Assembly: GCA_951640165.1 (NCBI GenBank)
Contig: OX621249.1
Location: 3,213,001-3,277,000, forward strand
Length of the DNA: 64,000 bases
Direction of reading: 5' to 3'
DNA from: Pseudoips prasinana
Lineage: Eukaryota; Arthropoda; Insecta; Lepidoptera; Nolidae
The notes below the pieces were generated by a model. The model was not told the DNA's origin. It saw nothing but the letters and a program-made list of their open reading frames with translations, and made no database searches. Shown here one piece after another: positions 40,945 to 50,513 of the stretch. The translations under genes were made by a program, and so were the position numbers. Numbering within the stretch: the stretch's first letter is position 1; every line of letters starts with the position of its first letter.

Positions 40945-41358
40945 GAGCAAAATGCTGTCACCTGTCCATAAGTGATTGGCAAGGTTAAGCCAGGCTTGCG
41001 GTCTGTCCATGGATGGGTGACCACCAAAGTAGTTTAATTTCTGAGCGTCTCCGTGCTTCGGAGGGCACGTTATTTACTCGTTATAGTCATTAGACAAAAT
41101 TAATTAGGCAAGGCAGTGGCTAAGACAGTCGCCTCGCCGCTTCATGTCACAGGACAACTATTTGTGTGACACATAAATAGTTGTTCTGAGTCTGGATGTA
41201 ATTTGTGTCCGTCTATTATATGTTTGTAAAGTACCCCGCGACACAGGGATTAGATTCCCTAGTGCGGGCGTTGTCTTAAATTCTTCAACTATGTCAGAGG
41301 CTTACTAGGCGCCTTGAACAACTCTGACACTAGGGTAACCACTGCCCATACGATAACG
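40945..41358 (+). mobile_element. SINE-5S copy split by SINE-D
   Basis: The left part (CAAGGTTAAGCCAGGC, GTCCATGGATGGGTGACC, CTGAGCGTCTCCGTGCTTCG) and the right part from about 41286 (TATGTCAGAGGCTTACTAGG, GAACAACTCTGACACTAGGG) form one SINE-5S. This copy preserves the 5S-like head best: GTTAAGC followed, at roughly the 5S spacing, by GATGGGTGACC. Confidence 0.75.
41098..41285 (+). mobile_element. SINE-D nested in SINE-5S, partly deleted head
   Basis: CAGTGGCTAAGACAGTCGCC, GTTGTTCTGAGTCTGGATGT and AAAGTACCCCGCGACACAGG, ending GTGCGGGCGTTGTCTTAAAT. The box-B segment is deleted (CATGTCACAGGACAACT). Confidence 0.75.
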
Positions 41359-41484
41359 ATATACGATAAGTAAGTTAGGGGCATTTAAAGCTCATTGTTC
41401 TTCTTTTGACCTCACCCCGGACGTGTCAGATAGCAGTTATATCGGATTAAGAGAGTGAAGGAATCCAGAGGGCACTTCATGGTT

Positions 41485-41690
41485 GGACCTGGGGGGCTAC
41501 CGGCTAAGTCACTGACTATATCGTTAAATCGGCTTCCATGAGCACATGTGACGTCATAAATGGTCCAGAATCGATTTTCAACGTCGAAGCCGATGTAACG
41601 ATTGATTAAGTATTTTTTAACCTTTATTTATTTGAACGCCGATCACTATCCTGATGTTCGGTGACTTAGCCGGTGCCCCCCTTATCACAT
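41485..41690. mobile_element. MITE-M, partially deleted foldback
   Basis: The ends GGGGGGCTACCGGCTAAGTC and GACTTAGCCGGTGCCCCCC are inverted complements. The interior carries ACATGTGACGTCATAAATGG as in the 22385 copy, in the opposite orientation. Confidence 0.72.
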
Positions 41691-41919
41691 TTATTTTTAT
41701 TGTTATTTGAATGAGTTATCGCTCAATAGTCATTGATCTATTAATTAGTCTTTGTATACATAGGATGTTGTTGAAGGAAATGGAATTTTCCGTTGCGGTT
41801 GGAAGCGGGATATTGAAAATTGATTGAAGGGTTAAAGAGCAATATCTAAAATAGTTTACTTCAATCAAGTTGATTAAGGTTTAGACACATAGTTATATAT
41901 GAACGTAGTTTATCATATA

Positions 41920-42150
41920 CTAGTAGTGCCCGCGGACCTCGTCCCGCGTTATAAATATTTATGTCCCTGCCCGTTTGTCCCGCGTAATACTTCGGGTTAA
42001 AAGTTCGGGATACATTTTGGAATTTTTCATAGCCTATGACACTCCACAATAACGAAGCATTCTATTGGTGAAATAATTTTGAAAATCGGTTCAGTAGATC
42101 CAGAGATTACCCCTTACAACGTCACAAACTCACAAACGTTACCTCTTTAT
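41920..42150 (-). mobile_element. Helitron-like element
   Basis: On the plus strand it begins CTAGTAGTGCCCGCGGACCT after an A. It ends near CAAACTCACAAACGTTACCT and TTTATAATA, the inverse of the GTTTGTGAG-type Helitron-like start at 3527. Confidence 0.6.
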
Positions 42151-42202
42151 AATAGTAGTATTATTTATTAATCATGTAGAATAACGTTATATATTTACCG
42201 AC

Positions 42203-42345
42203 AAAGGTTGGCGTGGTTGGTAAATGCTTGCTTTTCACGCCGCAGGACGTGGGTTCGATTCCCACCTAAGACAGATATTTGTGTGCATGAGCATGTCTGT
42301 TTGTCCTGAGACTTGATGTAAAAAAGAAAAGTATGTGGTATACAT
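42203..42345 (+). mobile_element. SINE-A, 3' truncated
   Basis: GGTTGGCGTGGTTGGTAAAT, box B GGTTCGATTCC, ATGAGCATGTCTGTTTGTCC, ending AAAAGAAAAGTATGTGG. Confidence 0.75.
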
Positions 42346-42349
42346 ACCA

Positions 42350-42438
42350 CAATTGCTCCGGTCAATCACAAGATCATTGGTCCAACTTGAGGGGGCCTGC
42401 CACGTCACGGTTTCCAGTTCGTGGTCGGCACTCGATAA
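42350..42438 (-). mobile_element. RTE-W LINE coding scrap
   Basis: TCACAAGATCATTGGTCCAA, GGGGGCCTGCCACG and TTCCAGTTCGTGGTCGGCAC are the inverse of the RTE-W RPPTRWTDDLV region. Confidence 0.6.
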
Positions 42439-43493
42439 CAATTATTTAGATGTACTTCTACTTAATTTAAAACTATTTCTATCACAAATTATCAGTTTCC
42501 AATACACCTATAGTTAGTTAATTACCGTTTTTCATTTAGTACAAATCTTGTCCAACCTACGTCCTTAAAAAATCGCTTGCAGCTATAAAACCGCTTTTAT
42601 TCATTTTAATGCATTTTTATATGGGACTAGTCCCTCCCTCTTATCGACCTCTACAACTTTTGTAAACCAGGACCAATAGTGGCACACAATGAAATGACAC
42701 TGAGCGCTGAGTATCAGGCATGCCTTGGCGAACCGCTTCCACTGGCTTGGTCCCCGCGTCGATTTTTATCAGAAAGAAACAACAAAAGCAGGAAGTGGGA
42801 GAAAGAAAGAAATATAACGAGGCTACAGCCTTATAAAACGCGTGAATTGCAACTAGAGACGCTAGTTGCAAAAGAACCAAGAGTTTTCTTCTCGCTTCCT
42901 ACTCTTTTGGGCTCTTCATCGTCAGTCAAAAGGCGCCAGTTACTCAGAAGGACTAGTGAAGGCTACTCAAATTCAAAGGCTTGCCGAAAATGGTCGGAGT
43001 AAAGTGGAATATATTTGTCGATATCTTAATGATCTTTTTTTTCTGAATAAGAGCTTCTTTTGGGTGGTTGAAAGTTGAAGTGCTCGAATAGATAATATCA
43101 CAAAAACTGATGAACGCTACTTAAACTCATAGACTCGTGACCTTAGTGGTCCCCAGCTGTGCAAAACAATACGCTTTGCCGTGACCGGGGCCTAACAAGA
43201 TTGCTATTACATACACATGTTCGACGTTTGGGGATTTGTGTGTTAGTTTTTTTTCCAATACTCTACACAGAAAGGAAGCTATAAATTTTTACGTCAACGT
43301 AGTTTCCAAAAGTAAAGATCGATTATAATCATCAACTGAATATGACCAGTCACAATTGTCATAAACCTCAAATGACCGGTCATTTAGGTACTGTAAAATT
43401 CAGTCAATTTGACTCAAATATTATTGTTTATTCTCGACAACCACCCAATTATTTATTTATTTAGGTACCCAATTTATATGGAAGTTTAAATGA
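42439..43493. other. mostly unassigned
   Basis: 42628-42690 (AGTCCCTCCCTCTTATCGAC, ACAACTTTTGTAAACCAGGA) resembles 37352-37410, so a small repeat is shared. Open frames at 42679-43078 have no recognised domain. Confidence 0.4.
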
Positions 43494-43700
43494 AGCAACG
43501 TTTTATTTTCTATTATATCATGAGAGGATTCGTGTTGCTGACGCTTCCCCCCACCCTGATGAGCTCTGGCAACCTTACTCACACGCAGAAACACAATATT
43601 AAGTTATTACTAAGCAATGTTTTCTGTAAGGTGGAGGTACTTCCCCAGTCGGGTTGCTCTTTGACCGAATCAACGGTGTGCCCTACCACCTCTCTAGCTA
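43494..43700 (-). repeat. repH interspersed repeat
   Basis: GTTGCTGACGCTTCCCCCCA, CTGATGAGCTCTGG, CCTTACTCACACGCAGAAAC and GGTGGAGGTACTTCC are the inverse of 49395-49560. Confidence 0.65.
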
Positions 43701-44122
43701 AAATTTTGACGTAACATTAAAATTTTGTGTACCTTTAGGTGAAATGTCTTTGAATCGCTAAACCTGTAGATCTACGACACTATGCTGAGAGATAGATGAT
43801 AGTAACATCGCTAGCGAAATTGAACTGACTGGTTTACCAACTGAAACCTTGCGGTGTTGTACCAACCACTTTTAATCTACAATGTAGAATTAAGTTCCGC
43901 AGACTAGACAAGCGAGTCTATTCTGTAATCATCCAATTTAATTGCTTTTCTCTCAAGTGACCGCGTTCATTTGTAACTTAGCTCCCTTAGCATCGTGGAA
44001 AAATGTATGAACTCTGTTAAGTCATTGCTATTGATCATAATACCTCAATCTCTATCTTGCCCCTATAGTAATATAAGAATCTTTACTCCCCCTCTTTATA
44101 TCTTCACTTTTTTTTATATATA
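43701..44122. other. unassigned DNA
   Basis: ATCTTGCCCCTATAGTAATA near 44055 recalls repQ (16330). No gene is seen. Confidence 0.4.
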
Positions 44123-44352
44123 GATAATACCTGGGGATAATGTCACACAGATCATCCTAGACTCAAACTAAGCAAAGCTTGTACTATGGGTACCAGGCGA
44201 CGATATACATACTTATATAGATAGATAAATACTTATATACATAGAAAACATCTATGACTCAGAAACAAATATTCGAGCTCATCACACAAATATTTGCAGT
44301 AAGCAAATAATTTCAATTCGTAAGCAGGAGCACTACCAACTAGGCTACGGTG
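44123..44352 (-). mobile_element. SINE-B, box-B region damaged
   Basis: GATAATGTCACACAGATCAT, TACCAGGCGACGATATACAT and CACTACCAACTAGGCTACGG. TTCGAACCC is replaced by AAGCAAATAATTTCAATTCG. Confidence 0.78.
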
Positions 44353-44371
44353 GTACGGGTCTTGTATATAT

Positions 44372-44556
44372 ATTGTTTTTTTTTTAAAGACAACGACCGC
44401 ATTAGGGAGTACAGGGAATTACTTTCAAACATATAATAGACAAAAATTACATCCAGACTCAGAACAATGATTCATGGGTCACACAACTAGTTGTCCGGCG
44501 CGGGCCTAGTCCCCGCGACACGAAGCGGCGAGGCGACTGTCTTACACGTGCAGTCG
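44372..44556 (-). mobile_element. SINE-D
   Basis: T run, AAAGACAACGACCGCATTAG, AAACATATAATAGAC, TTGTCCGGCGCGGGC and CGGCGAGGCGACTGTCTTAC. The box-B region is mutated. Confidence 0.75.
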
Positions 44557-44950
44557 TAAATATATCCTTCTTAAGTTCCGTTCGATTCGCCCGATCACCG
44601 TTTTCGACACGCTCGAGACGCATTCACCAGCTTACTTTAATTAAAGGAGGATTACTTTGAAAATAGATTTTCTATATTTTTATACATAACCTGAAACGGT
44701 GAGATGGAAGCTCAGTCAAGACTTTTTCTCTCAATTTTGTTTAGTTTTTTCACTTCTAGGTATTTGAAAATCTGTAATTTCTATTCGTGGAGACCTATCA
44801 ATAGCATCACCTATAATATTTAGACAGTTATTGTAAGCTATCGATCTTCCCAATAATTCAAAAATAAAATGAGTATTGAAATCATGAACTGATTAAATTG
44901 CATAGACGCAGATGTAGGCCATCAGGTGACCCGGTTTATCGTTCGGATCG
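44557..44950. other. unassigned DNA
   Basis: No gene is seen. CATCAGGTGACCCGGTTTAT near 44922 resembles the end of repH. Confidence 0.4.
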
Positions 44951-45233
44951 TCTATATATAAAAACGAATGTGTGTCTGTATGTCCTTTATAGAAACGTAA
45001 ACTATGCATTTGATCATGTGATGGTCTTCCGCAAAGTGTTGTGCATGAGCACACAAAGGTTTCTGAGTTGGTACTACCAATCTTCGACAGGTGGCGCCAC
45101 TTGTTGAGTGTATACAGGTTTTTTGTACATAATAAATAATAAGAAGTAACTTCGTTCCATCCGGGTGTCCCTTGACACCTCTCAAGTTTTTATTCTAGTT
45201 AGTAGCGTAGCAACGCGCGGAGTGTAGAGCTAG
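44951..45233 (+). mobile_element. Helitron-like element carrying a HINE-G fragment
   Basis: It starts TCTATATATAAAAACGAATG and TGTCCTTTATAGAAACGTAA, and ends GCAACGCGCGGAGTGTAGAG CTAG followed by T. 45105-45192 is a minus-strand HINE-G 5' part (AACTTCGTTCCATCCGGGTG, TGTCCCTTGACACCTCTCAA). Confidence 0.62.
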
Positions 45234-45404
45234 TTATTCTATAAAAATACATCTACAACCAAAGATGTAGAAGTAATATAAACCAAAGTTTTCTGGCAGT
45301 GTTTCTCAGTAGCTGCCACGTCATGCACTACACGGTAGGGTAAAAAATAATTGACGATTCCACATAAATGTAAACATTTTACAGAGTAAATAAATTTTGT
45401 TTTG

Positions 45405-45705
45405 ATTTTTTGGAACGCAGTTCCTTATCGCGCGTTGTGAAAGGGGGCTAGACGGAAAAAAAATCTTACAAAAAGTTGTCACGACACTTTTTGCAGCTGT
45501 GCGGTGTGTACATGTTTCTCTGTCTCTCTCTCTCTCTCTATCTCTTATAGAAAGCAAGCCAGATAGTTTCATTTCTATTTCGCATTGAACAGTGTGGTGT
45601 CGCGACGATTATTTTTGTTGAGTGTATACAGTTTTTTTTACATAATAAATAATAAGAATAACTTCGTTCCATCCGGGTGTCCCTTGACACCTCTCAAGTT
45701 TTTTT
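45405..45705 (-). mobile_element. HINE-G, full copy
   Basis: The right end (minus-strand start) reads ACTTCGTTCCATCCGGGTGT and GACACCTCTCAAGTTTTT. The left end is TTGGAACGCAGTTCC. The central (TC)n microsatellite lies at about 45520-45546. Structure as at 8374-8660. Confidence 0.65.
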
Positions 45706-45732
45706 GATATAATTCAGTATGAAGGATTATTT

Positions 45733-45948
45733 TCACTGCACCTGTAGCGCCGCGGTTATTGGCAGTCGCCGCGCCACTGCGTGTCCCGGGTTAGATTCCA
45801 TCGCGGGACAACTATTTGTGTGACCCATAAATAGTTGTTCCTGAGTCTGGATGTTCTTTGTATCGCGGATGTTGTGGATGTTGTTTGTACAGTACACAGA
45901 GATTAGTTTCTCTACTGCGGGAGTTGTCATTTTAAAAGAAAGAATAAG
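45733..45948 (+). mobile_element. SINE-D, diverged
   Basis: GCACCTGTAGCGCCGCGGTT, GTCCCGGGTTAGATTCC, ACCCATAAATAGTTGTTCCT and GTACACAGAGATTAGTTTCT. The tail GAAAGAATAAG is immediately followed by the Tc1-like element. Confidence 0.7.
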
Positions 45949-45950
45949 TA

Positions 45951-46167
45951 GAAGAATTTGTGGCTGCGTACCCGTTGGACCTACAAGATTAGACCCTCTA
46001 TCGCAAAAGTACCCGTCCGACCTCATTTTAAGTCCCTTAGGACCTTCTTTAAAATATAATAATCAATGTGCCGATTGGACCTCTTTTTAAGTACCCTTTG
46101 GACCTTCAAAATTAAAACTACTAAAGATGAACCTGTTGGACCTCAATTCTAATACCTTTTGGACCTT
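45951..46167 (+). repeat. left terminal region with seven iterons
   Basis: ACC(C/T)-type iterons followed by (T/C)(T/C/A)GGACCT occur at 45970, 46011, 46034, 46071, 46093, 46131 and 46154. ATTAGACCCTCTAT at 45989-46002 is identical to its inverted counterpart in the right end. Spacing varies from about 20 to 40 bp. Confidence 0.8.
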
Positions 46168-46905
46168 AATAAAATATGTTTTTATTTAGTATTCGCCCGG
46201 CGTTATTTTAGTAAAAAAGGTACAGTTGTGTTGAAAATGTTTAACCAGAATTCTAATAATTAAAAGCGAAATAGCATAAGCGAATACAGGCACACTAACA
46301 ACAAACAGCAATCCGTGGTCAGTAGAAGAAACACAAGAAATTATAGTGTAAACTATATTTCTTTCAAATTTACAGGTGTGTAATGGATAAATATTTTAAA
46401 AAACCCCATGTACAAATATCAATAAAACTTAGGTAAACCGCATATTGTAATGTTTTATATGTAAAAAAACTTCTTAAATAAAAAAAAAACTCTGTGATTT
46501 ATATACTTTATTTTACTTATATACATTATTCTAAATTTACAAAAAATCTACTAGAATAAGACTGTGAATACTTTTAAAAGTTATTTACAAATATGTAAAA
46601 TACAAATACACACATCAACAAAGTCTAGGGATACGTTATTTTGAAATCAAACATGGCTTTATTGTTTAAAACCTATTTAGTTTCCTTAAAAAGTTTATTT
46701 ACAGATTTAAACCTTGTCTATTCTTTATTCAAAATTTAAAAATTAAAATGAGAAACAAATGAAAACACGCAAAGCACAGCGCAATCTTGAGTTGTATCTA
46801 ATTTCAAGAAGTTGCATTAAAATTTTTTTTGCGTGTTAATTGAAGAAAACCTGATAAATTGTTTTATTTTCTTTTCTCAATTGGTTGTGTAAGCTTTTTA
46901 GCGTC

Positions 46906-47931
46906 ATGCCACGCCATCATTTGAGTCGAGATGAAATGTTACGGGCAGTTGGCATGTTACAAAACGGTGCTATTCAACGCGTCGTTGCTGAGTCTCTGGG
47001 CACAAGCCAAAATGTGGTATCCAGGCTGTGGTCACGATATCGCGCTACTGGAGATGTGGCAGAACGGCACACAGGTAGATATCGTGTTACCACTCAGAGA
47101 CAGGATCGATTTCTCCAAATGACCGCCAGAAGACTACCCAATATCACAGCGATGCAACTAGTGCAAAGGCTCCAGGAGGGTCAGCAGCTGCTGGTGAGCG
47201 ACCAAACCGTGCGAAGGAGGCTGCATGAAGTTGGTCTTCATGCTCGCAGACCGCTACGAGTCCCAGCGCTGCGACGTGGCAATCGCGGTAGGCGACTTTT
47301 ATGGGCTCAAGAACATTTGACATGGAGTGATCAACAATGGTCATTGGTGCTGTTCACTGATGAGTCCCGCTATGGATTTCATCCAGATTCGAGACGAACA
47401 CGCGTTTGGAGAACTCCAGGCAGGGTCAGCCGTCTCCGACATCCACAGGAGGTCCACTCTTACCAAGGCGGGACAATTATGGTGTGGGCAGGAATACGAA
47501 TCGGCGGACGAACCCAACTCATTTGGATTCAGGGCAGCATGACTGCCCATAGATACCGTGAGGAGGTAGTAGAACGTGTCATTGTCCCGCTCAGGGCCCT
47601 AACGGGGCAAGAATTTCAGCTCATGCATGACAATGCACCTTCCCATACAGCGCGGCTGGTGAGGGCCGCCCTTCGAGAACACGATGTTCAGGTATTACAT
47701 TGGCCTCCACAGTCGCCAGACTTAAACCCAATTGAACACGCCTGGGACATGTTACAGCGAAGAGCATTGAGGGATTTTCCGCCCAACTTGACAACAGAAG
47801 AACAACTTTTCGAACATTTAAAAAGAACTTGGGACTGCATACCCCAGCAAGACATTGACACCTTAATTTTAAGTATGGAAAATCGTTGCCGCTGTGTGAT
47901 TAATGTTAGAGGAGGAAATACCGATTACTGA
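46906..47931 (+). CDS. Tc1-like DDE transposase (DD34E), intact
   Basis: 341 residues from ATG at 46906; the frame also opens seven codons upstream but only through a TTG, so I use this ATG. It catalyses cut-and-paste transposition: it binds the element ends, cleaves and joins them into TA sites in nuclear DNA. The N-terminal half has two helix-turn-helix regions (about residues 10-47, and 65-112 with ITAMQLVQRL and VSDQTVRRRLHEVG), separated by HTGRYRV in the place of the usual GRPR linker. The catalytic domain shows LVLFTDESRYGF (Asp152), QLMHDNAPSHTA (Asp242) and SPDLNPIEHAWD (Glu277), with exactly 34 residues between the second Asp and the Glu. Length and motif order match Tc1-family enzymes. 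There is no stop or frameshift, so it may be active or recently active. Confidence 0.93.
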   Translation: MPRHHLSRDEMLRAVGMLQNGAIQRVVAESLGTSQNVVSRLWSRYRATGDVAERHTGRYRVTTQRQDRFLQMTARRLPNITAMQLVQRLQEGQQLLVSDQTVRRRLHEVGLHARRPLRVPALRRGNRGRRLLWAQEHLTWSDQQWSLVLFTDESRYGFHPDSRRTRVWRTPGRVSRLRHPQEVHSYQGGTIMVWAGIRIGGRTQLIWIQGSMTAHRYREEVVERVIVPLRALTGQEFQLMHDNAPSHTARLVRAALREHDVQVLHWPPQSPDLNPIEHAWDMLQRRALRDFPPNLTTEEQLFEHLKRTWDCIPQQDIDTLILSMENRCRCVINVRGGNTDY

Positions 47932-48554
47932 TTATCAGATTTGGTAAGATTTTTATTCATTTAATTCGATTGAATAATTTTATAAGAATAAAATGTTTTT
48001 GTTCACTCAGTAATTTTCTATGGCTTAATTAATTTAAGACTTTTATTAATTATTAAAACAAAATCGCATCGTGTTGTTAATGTTTAAATATCGGCCATGA
48101 AATTATCTTTAATTCTTCCATTTACAGTCATAACAAAATGTTTATAGTTTTCTAGATAATCAATGAAATGTTCAATATCCCTAGATTGTGTTGATGTGTG
48201 TATATCTTATATTTAATTAAGTTGCTGCCTGTAAAACCAATCTTCACAAATTCAGTTGCTATGGCATACAATTTAGATTTACTTACATTATTATATCAGT
48301 GTTTCTTTCTTTTAAAATGTGATATAAACATTCAAAATTAATATATAGTATGCATTTTTATGTATACCTACGGTCTTGAAGATTTGTCAAATTAGAAAAA
48401 TGTAACTGGAATATGTGTTTTTATTTGTTACATTACGTTGTGATCTTTTATATTTTTGATTAATAACATTGATTTATGTTGTAGTGTTTTATTTTTAATA
48501 AGATGTGTCACTTTTGTGCACGAGTGTATTTTAACTTTTTATACGAAGACATGT

Positions 48555-48720
48555 GAATGAGGTCCAACAGAACTCGTTGCTTAATAGAGGGTCTAATAGG
48601 TAATCAAGTATAGACAACATCCAAGTTTGAAGGTCCAAACGGTACAAAGGGGCCCAAAGGGTCATCTTTTTAGACGAGGTCCAAACTAGGAGGTCCTACG
48701 GGTACGTAGCCGAATTTGTC
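48555..48720 (-). repeat. right terminal region with inverted iterons
   Basis: Inverted iterons (AGGTCCAA-type) lie at about 48560, 48589 (GGGTCTAATAGG), 48631, 48650 (GGGCCCAAAGGG), 48677 and 48691. The outermost, AGGTCCTACGGGT, mirrors the left-most ACCCGTTGGACCT. Confidence 0.78.
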
Positions 48721-48952
48721 TATTCTAAGATTTCTAAGCTTCAAATATCTTTGTTTGATATAAATCGATTAGGATGTTCTTACTAAGAATAATACGAAGG
48801 CTTTGTCCGGTCGACCGAAAGCGTTAAAATTAGGATAATCGATTACGGAGTATTGTAGGGGGAATTTAGTTAAATGATTGCGGTAGGAGTGTGGTTCAGA
48901 ATTTATCTTAAGAGTAAATCTTTCTTTATCTTTTCTTTCTTTATTTTCTTTA

Positions 48953-49200
48953 TCTTTTTGACGGTCACCATAGCCTTGCTGGTAGTGCTCCTGCCTACGA
49001 AGCTGGTAGTCCTGGGTGCGAATCCCGGTAAGTGCAAATATTTGTGTGATGAGCACGAATATTTGTTTCTGAGTCATGGATGTTTTCTATGTATTATCTA
49101 TCTATATAAGTATGTATATCGTCGCCTGGTTTCGCCAGCTTTGCTTAGTTTGGGGCTAGGATGATCTGTGTGACATTGTCCCGAGATATTATTATTATAT
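48953..49200 (+). mobile_element. SINE-B, near full length
   Basis: GGTCACCATAGCCTTGCTGG, TGGGTGCGAATCCCGG, GCACGAATATTTGTTTCTG, GGCTAGGATGATCTGTGTGA and an ATT tail. Box B is mutated (GGTGCGAATCC). Confidence 0.82.
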
Positions 49201-49264
49201 GGGCATGGTTTATAGTGCATATATTAATATACATATATTAATATATATTACCACAATTTAGCAA

Positions 49265-49365
49265 CGGTTGTCTAGCAATAGCCGGGCTTAACGTGCCCTC
49301 CGTAGTACGGAGACACTCTGAAATTGAACCACTTTGACGGTCACCCATCATTAAACTGAACGTGT
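49265..49365 (-). mobile_element. SINE-5S fragment
   Basis: GGGCTTAACGTGCCCTCCGT, CGGAGACACTCTGAAATTGA and CGGTCACCCATCATTAAACTG. The last is the complement of the 5S-like head. Confidence 0.6.
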
Positions 49366-49374
49366 TCTTTTACC

Positions 49375-49692
49375 TCGCTGATTAAGAGAGGTAGAGCACA
49401 GCTTCCATTCGCACAAAGAGCACCCCAACTGGCGAAGTACCTCCACCTTACAAAAGACATTCCTTAATAATAACATTAATAAAGTTAGTTGTGTTTCAAC
49501 ATGTGAGTAAGGTCTCCAGAGCTCATTGAGGTGGGGGGAAGGGTCAGCAACACTTGTTCGCTGACTCTTAAAGGCCGGCAACGCACCCGCGACTCCTCTG
49601 ATGTTGCGAGAGTCCATGGGCGGTGGTAATCACTTACCATCAGGTGACCCACTTGATTGTTTGTCACCCTCTGATATATGAAAAAACAAAGC
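49375..49692 (+). repeat. repH, near full length
   Basis: GGTAGAGCACAGCTTCCATT, AAAGAGCACCCCAACTGG, TGTGTTTCAACATGTGAGTA, AAAGGCCGGCAACGCACC and GGCGGTGGTAATCACTTACC, then an A-rich end. This sequence is familiar as an abundant lepidopteran repeat. Class not determined (SINE or LINE 3' end). Confidence 0.65.
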
Positions 49693-49882
49693 AATAAACA
49701 TAAGGAACGATGAATACCTATTGGCCACTATTGAAATATTGGATCCGGTGGTAGCATTAAAAGCGCGACCGTCGTTATTGTATTGTATTGTATTGTATAT
49801 TTTTTTATTTCGGAAAAATTAATCCATTTGGTGTTAGTAAAATAAAATTAAAAATAACTTATTATCTAGTGTTAGTACAATG

Positions 49883-50065
49883 AGTCATGGATGTTTTCTA
49901 TGTATATAAGTATTTATCTATCTATATAAGTGTGTATATCGTCGCCTGGTACCCATAGTACAAGCTTTGCTTAGTTTGGGGCTAGGATGATCTGTGTGAC
50001 ATTGTCCCGAGATATTATTATATTATTATTATATGGGCATGGTTTATAGTGCATATATTAATATA
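49883..50065 (+). mobile_element. SINE-B without head, sharing 3' flank with the copy at 48953
   Basis: It starts at GAGTCATGGATGTTTTCTAT and ends with the ATT tail, then ATGGGCATGGTTTATAGTGC ATATATTAATAT. The same flank follows the SINE-B at 49200-49231, outside the SINE itself. Confidence 0.78.
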
Positions 50066-50513
50066 TTATTATGAACACAAGGTCCGCCATAATAATAATA
50101 CATTAATATAGACAGAACGATTGACAATATGTAGAAAAAATCTCTTGACAATAACTTGATACGAGCTAGCTAAATATCTTATTCTTATTCTTATTCTTTA
50201 TTGTACACAGAAAATAAACATTTTATACATGTGTATTTTTAAATTAATGTACAAGGGCGAGCTTAACTCATTGATGAGTTTTCTTCCAGCAAACCACTGA
50301 CAGAGGGAGATTTGTAGAAGAAGGGTAAAAACAGTGTACAACATCAAAAGAAAAATAAAATTAAGTGATGCTAATTGCTACTACCAACTGGTAGAAATAG
50401 ATATATATACATACTAATACATACTAATAAACAAACAAATTACATACTATACATACTACATATATATATATATATATATAAAACTCCTAAATATACTAAT
50501 ACATATTATTATA

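Larger units (their letters stand above)
45951..48720 (+). mobile_element. Tc1/mariner-type DNA transposon with iteron-bearing ends
   Basis: It is flanked by TA at 45949-45950 and 48721-48722. The terminal sequences (left GAAGAATTTGTGGCTGCGTA CCCG; right, inverted, GACAAATTCGGCTACGTACCCG) align with a few gaps. About 200 bp at the left and 160 bp at the right are filled with repeats of ACCC-N-TTGGACCT. One intact transposase lies between, with roughly 0.75 kb of left and 0.6 kb of right AT-rich non-coding sequence separating it from the iteron regions. Length 2770 bp. Confidence 0.82.

Noticed and set aside
40960..41030. True 5S rRNA gene
   Set aside because: Only the internal control region is recognisable, and it is followed by the SINE body. 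The 5' and 3' stems of 5S rRNA are not present.
45851..46090. Peptide encoded across the left end of the Tc1-like element
   Set aside because: It begins in SINE-D, crosses the transposon boundary and reads through iterons. There is no independent support.
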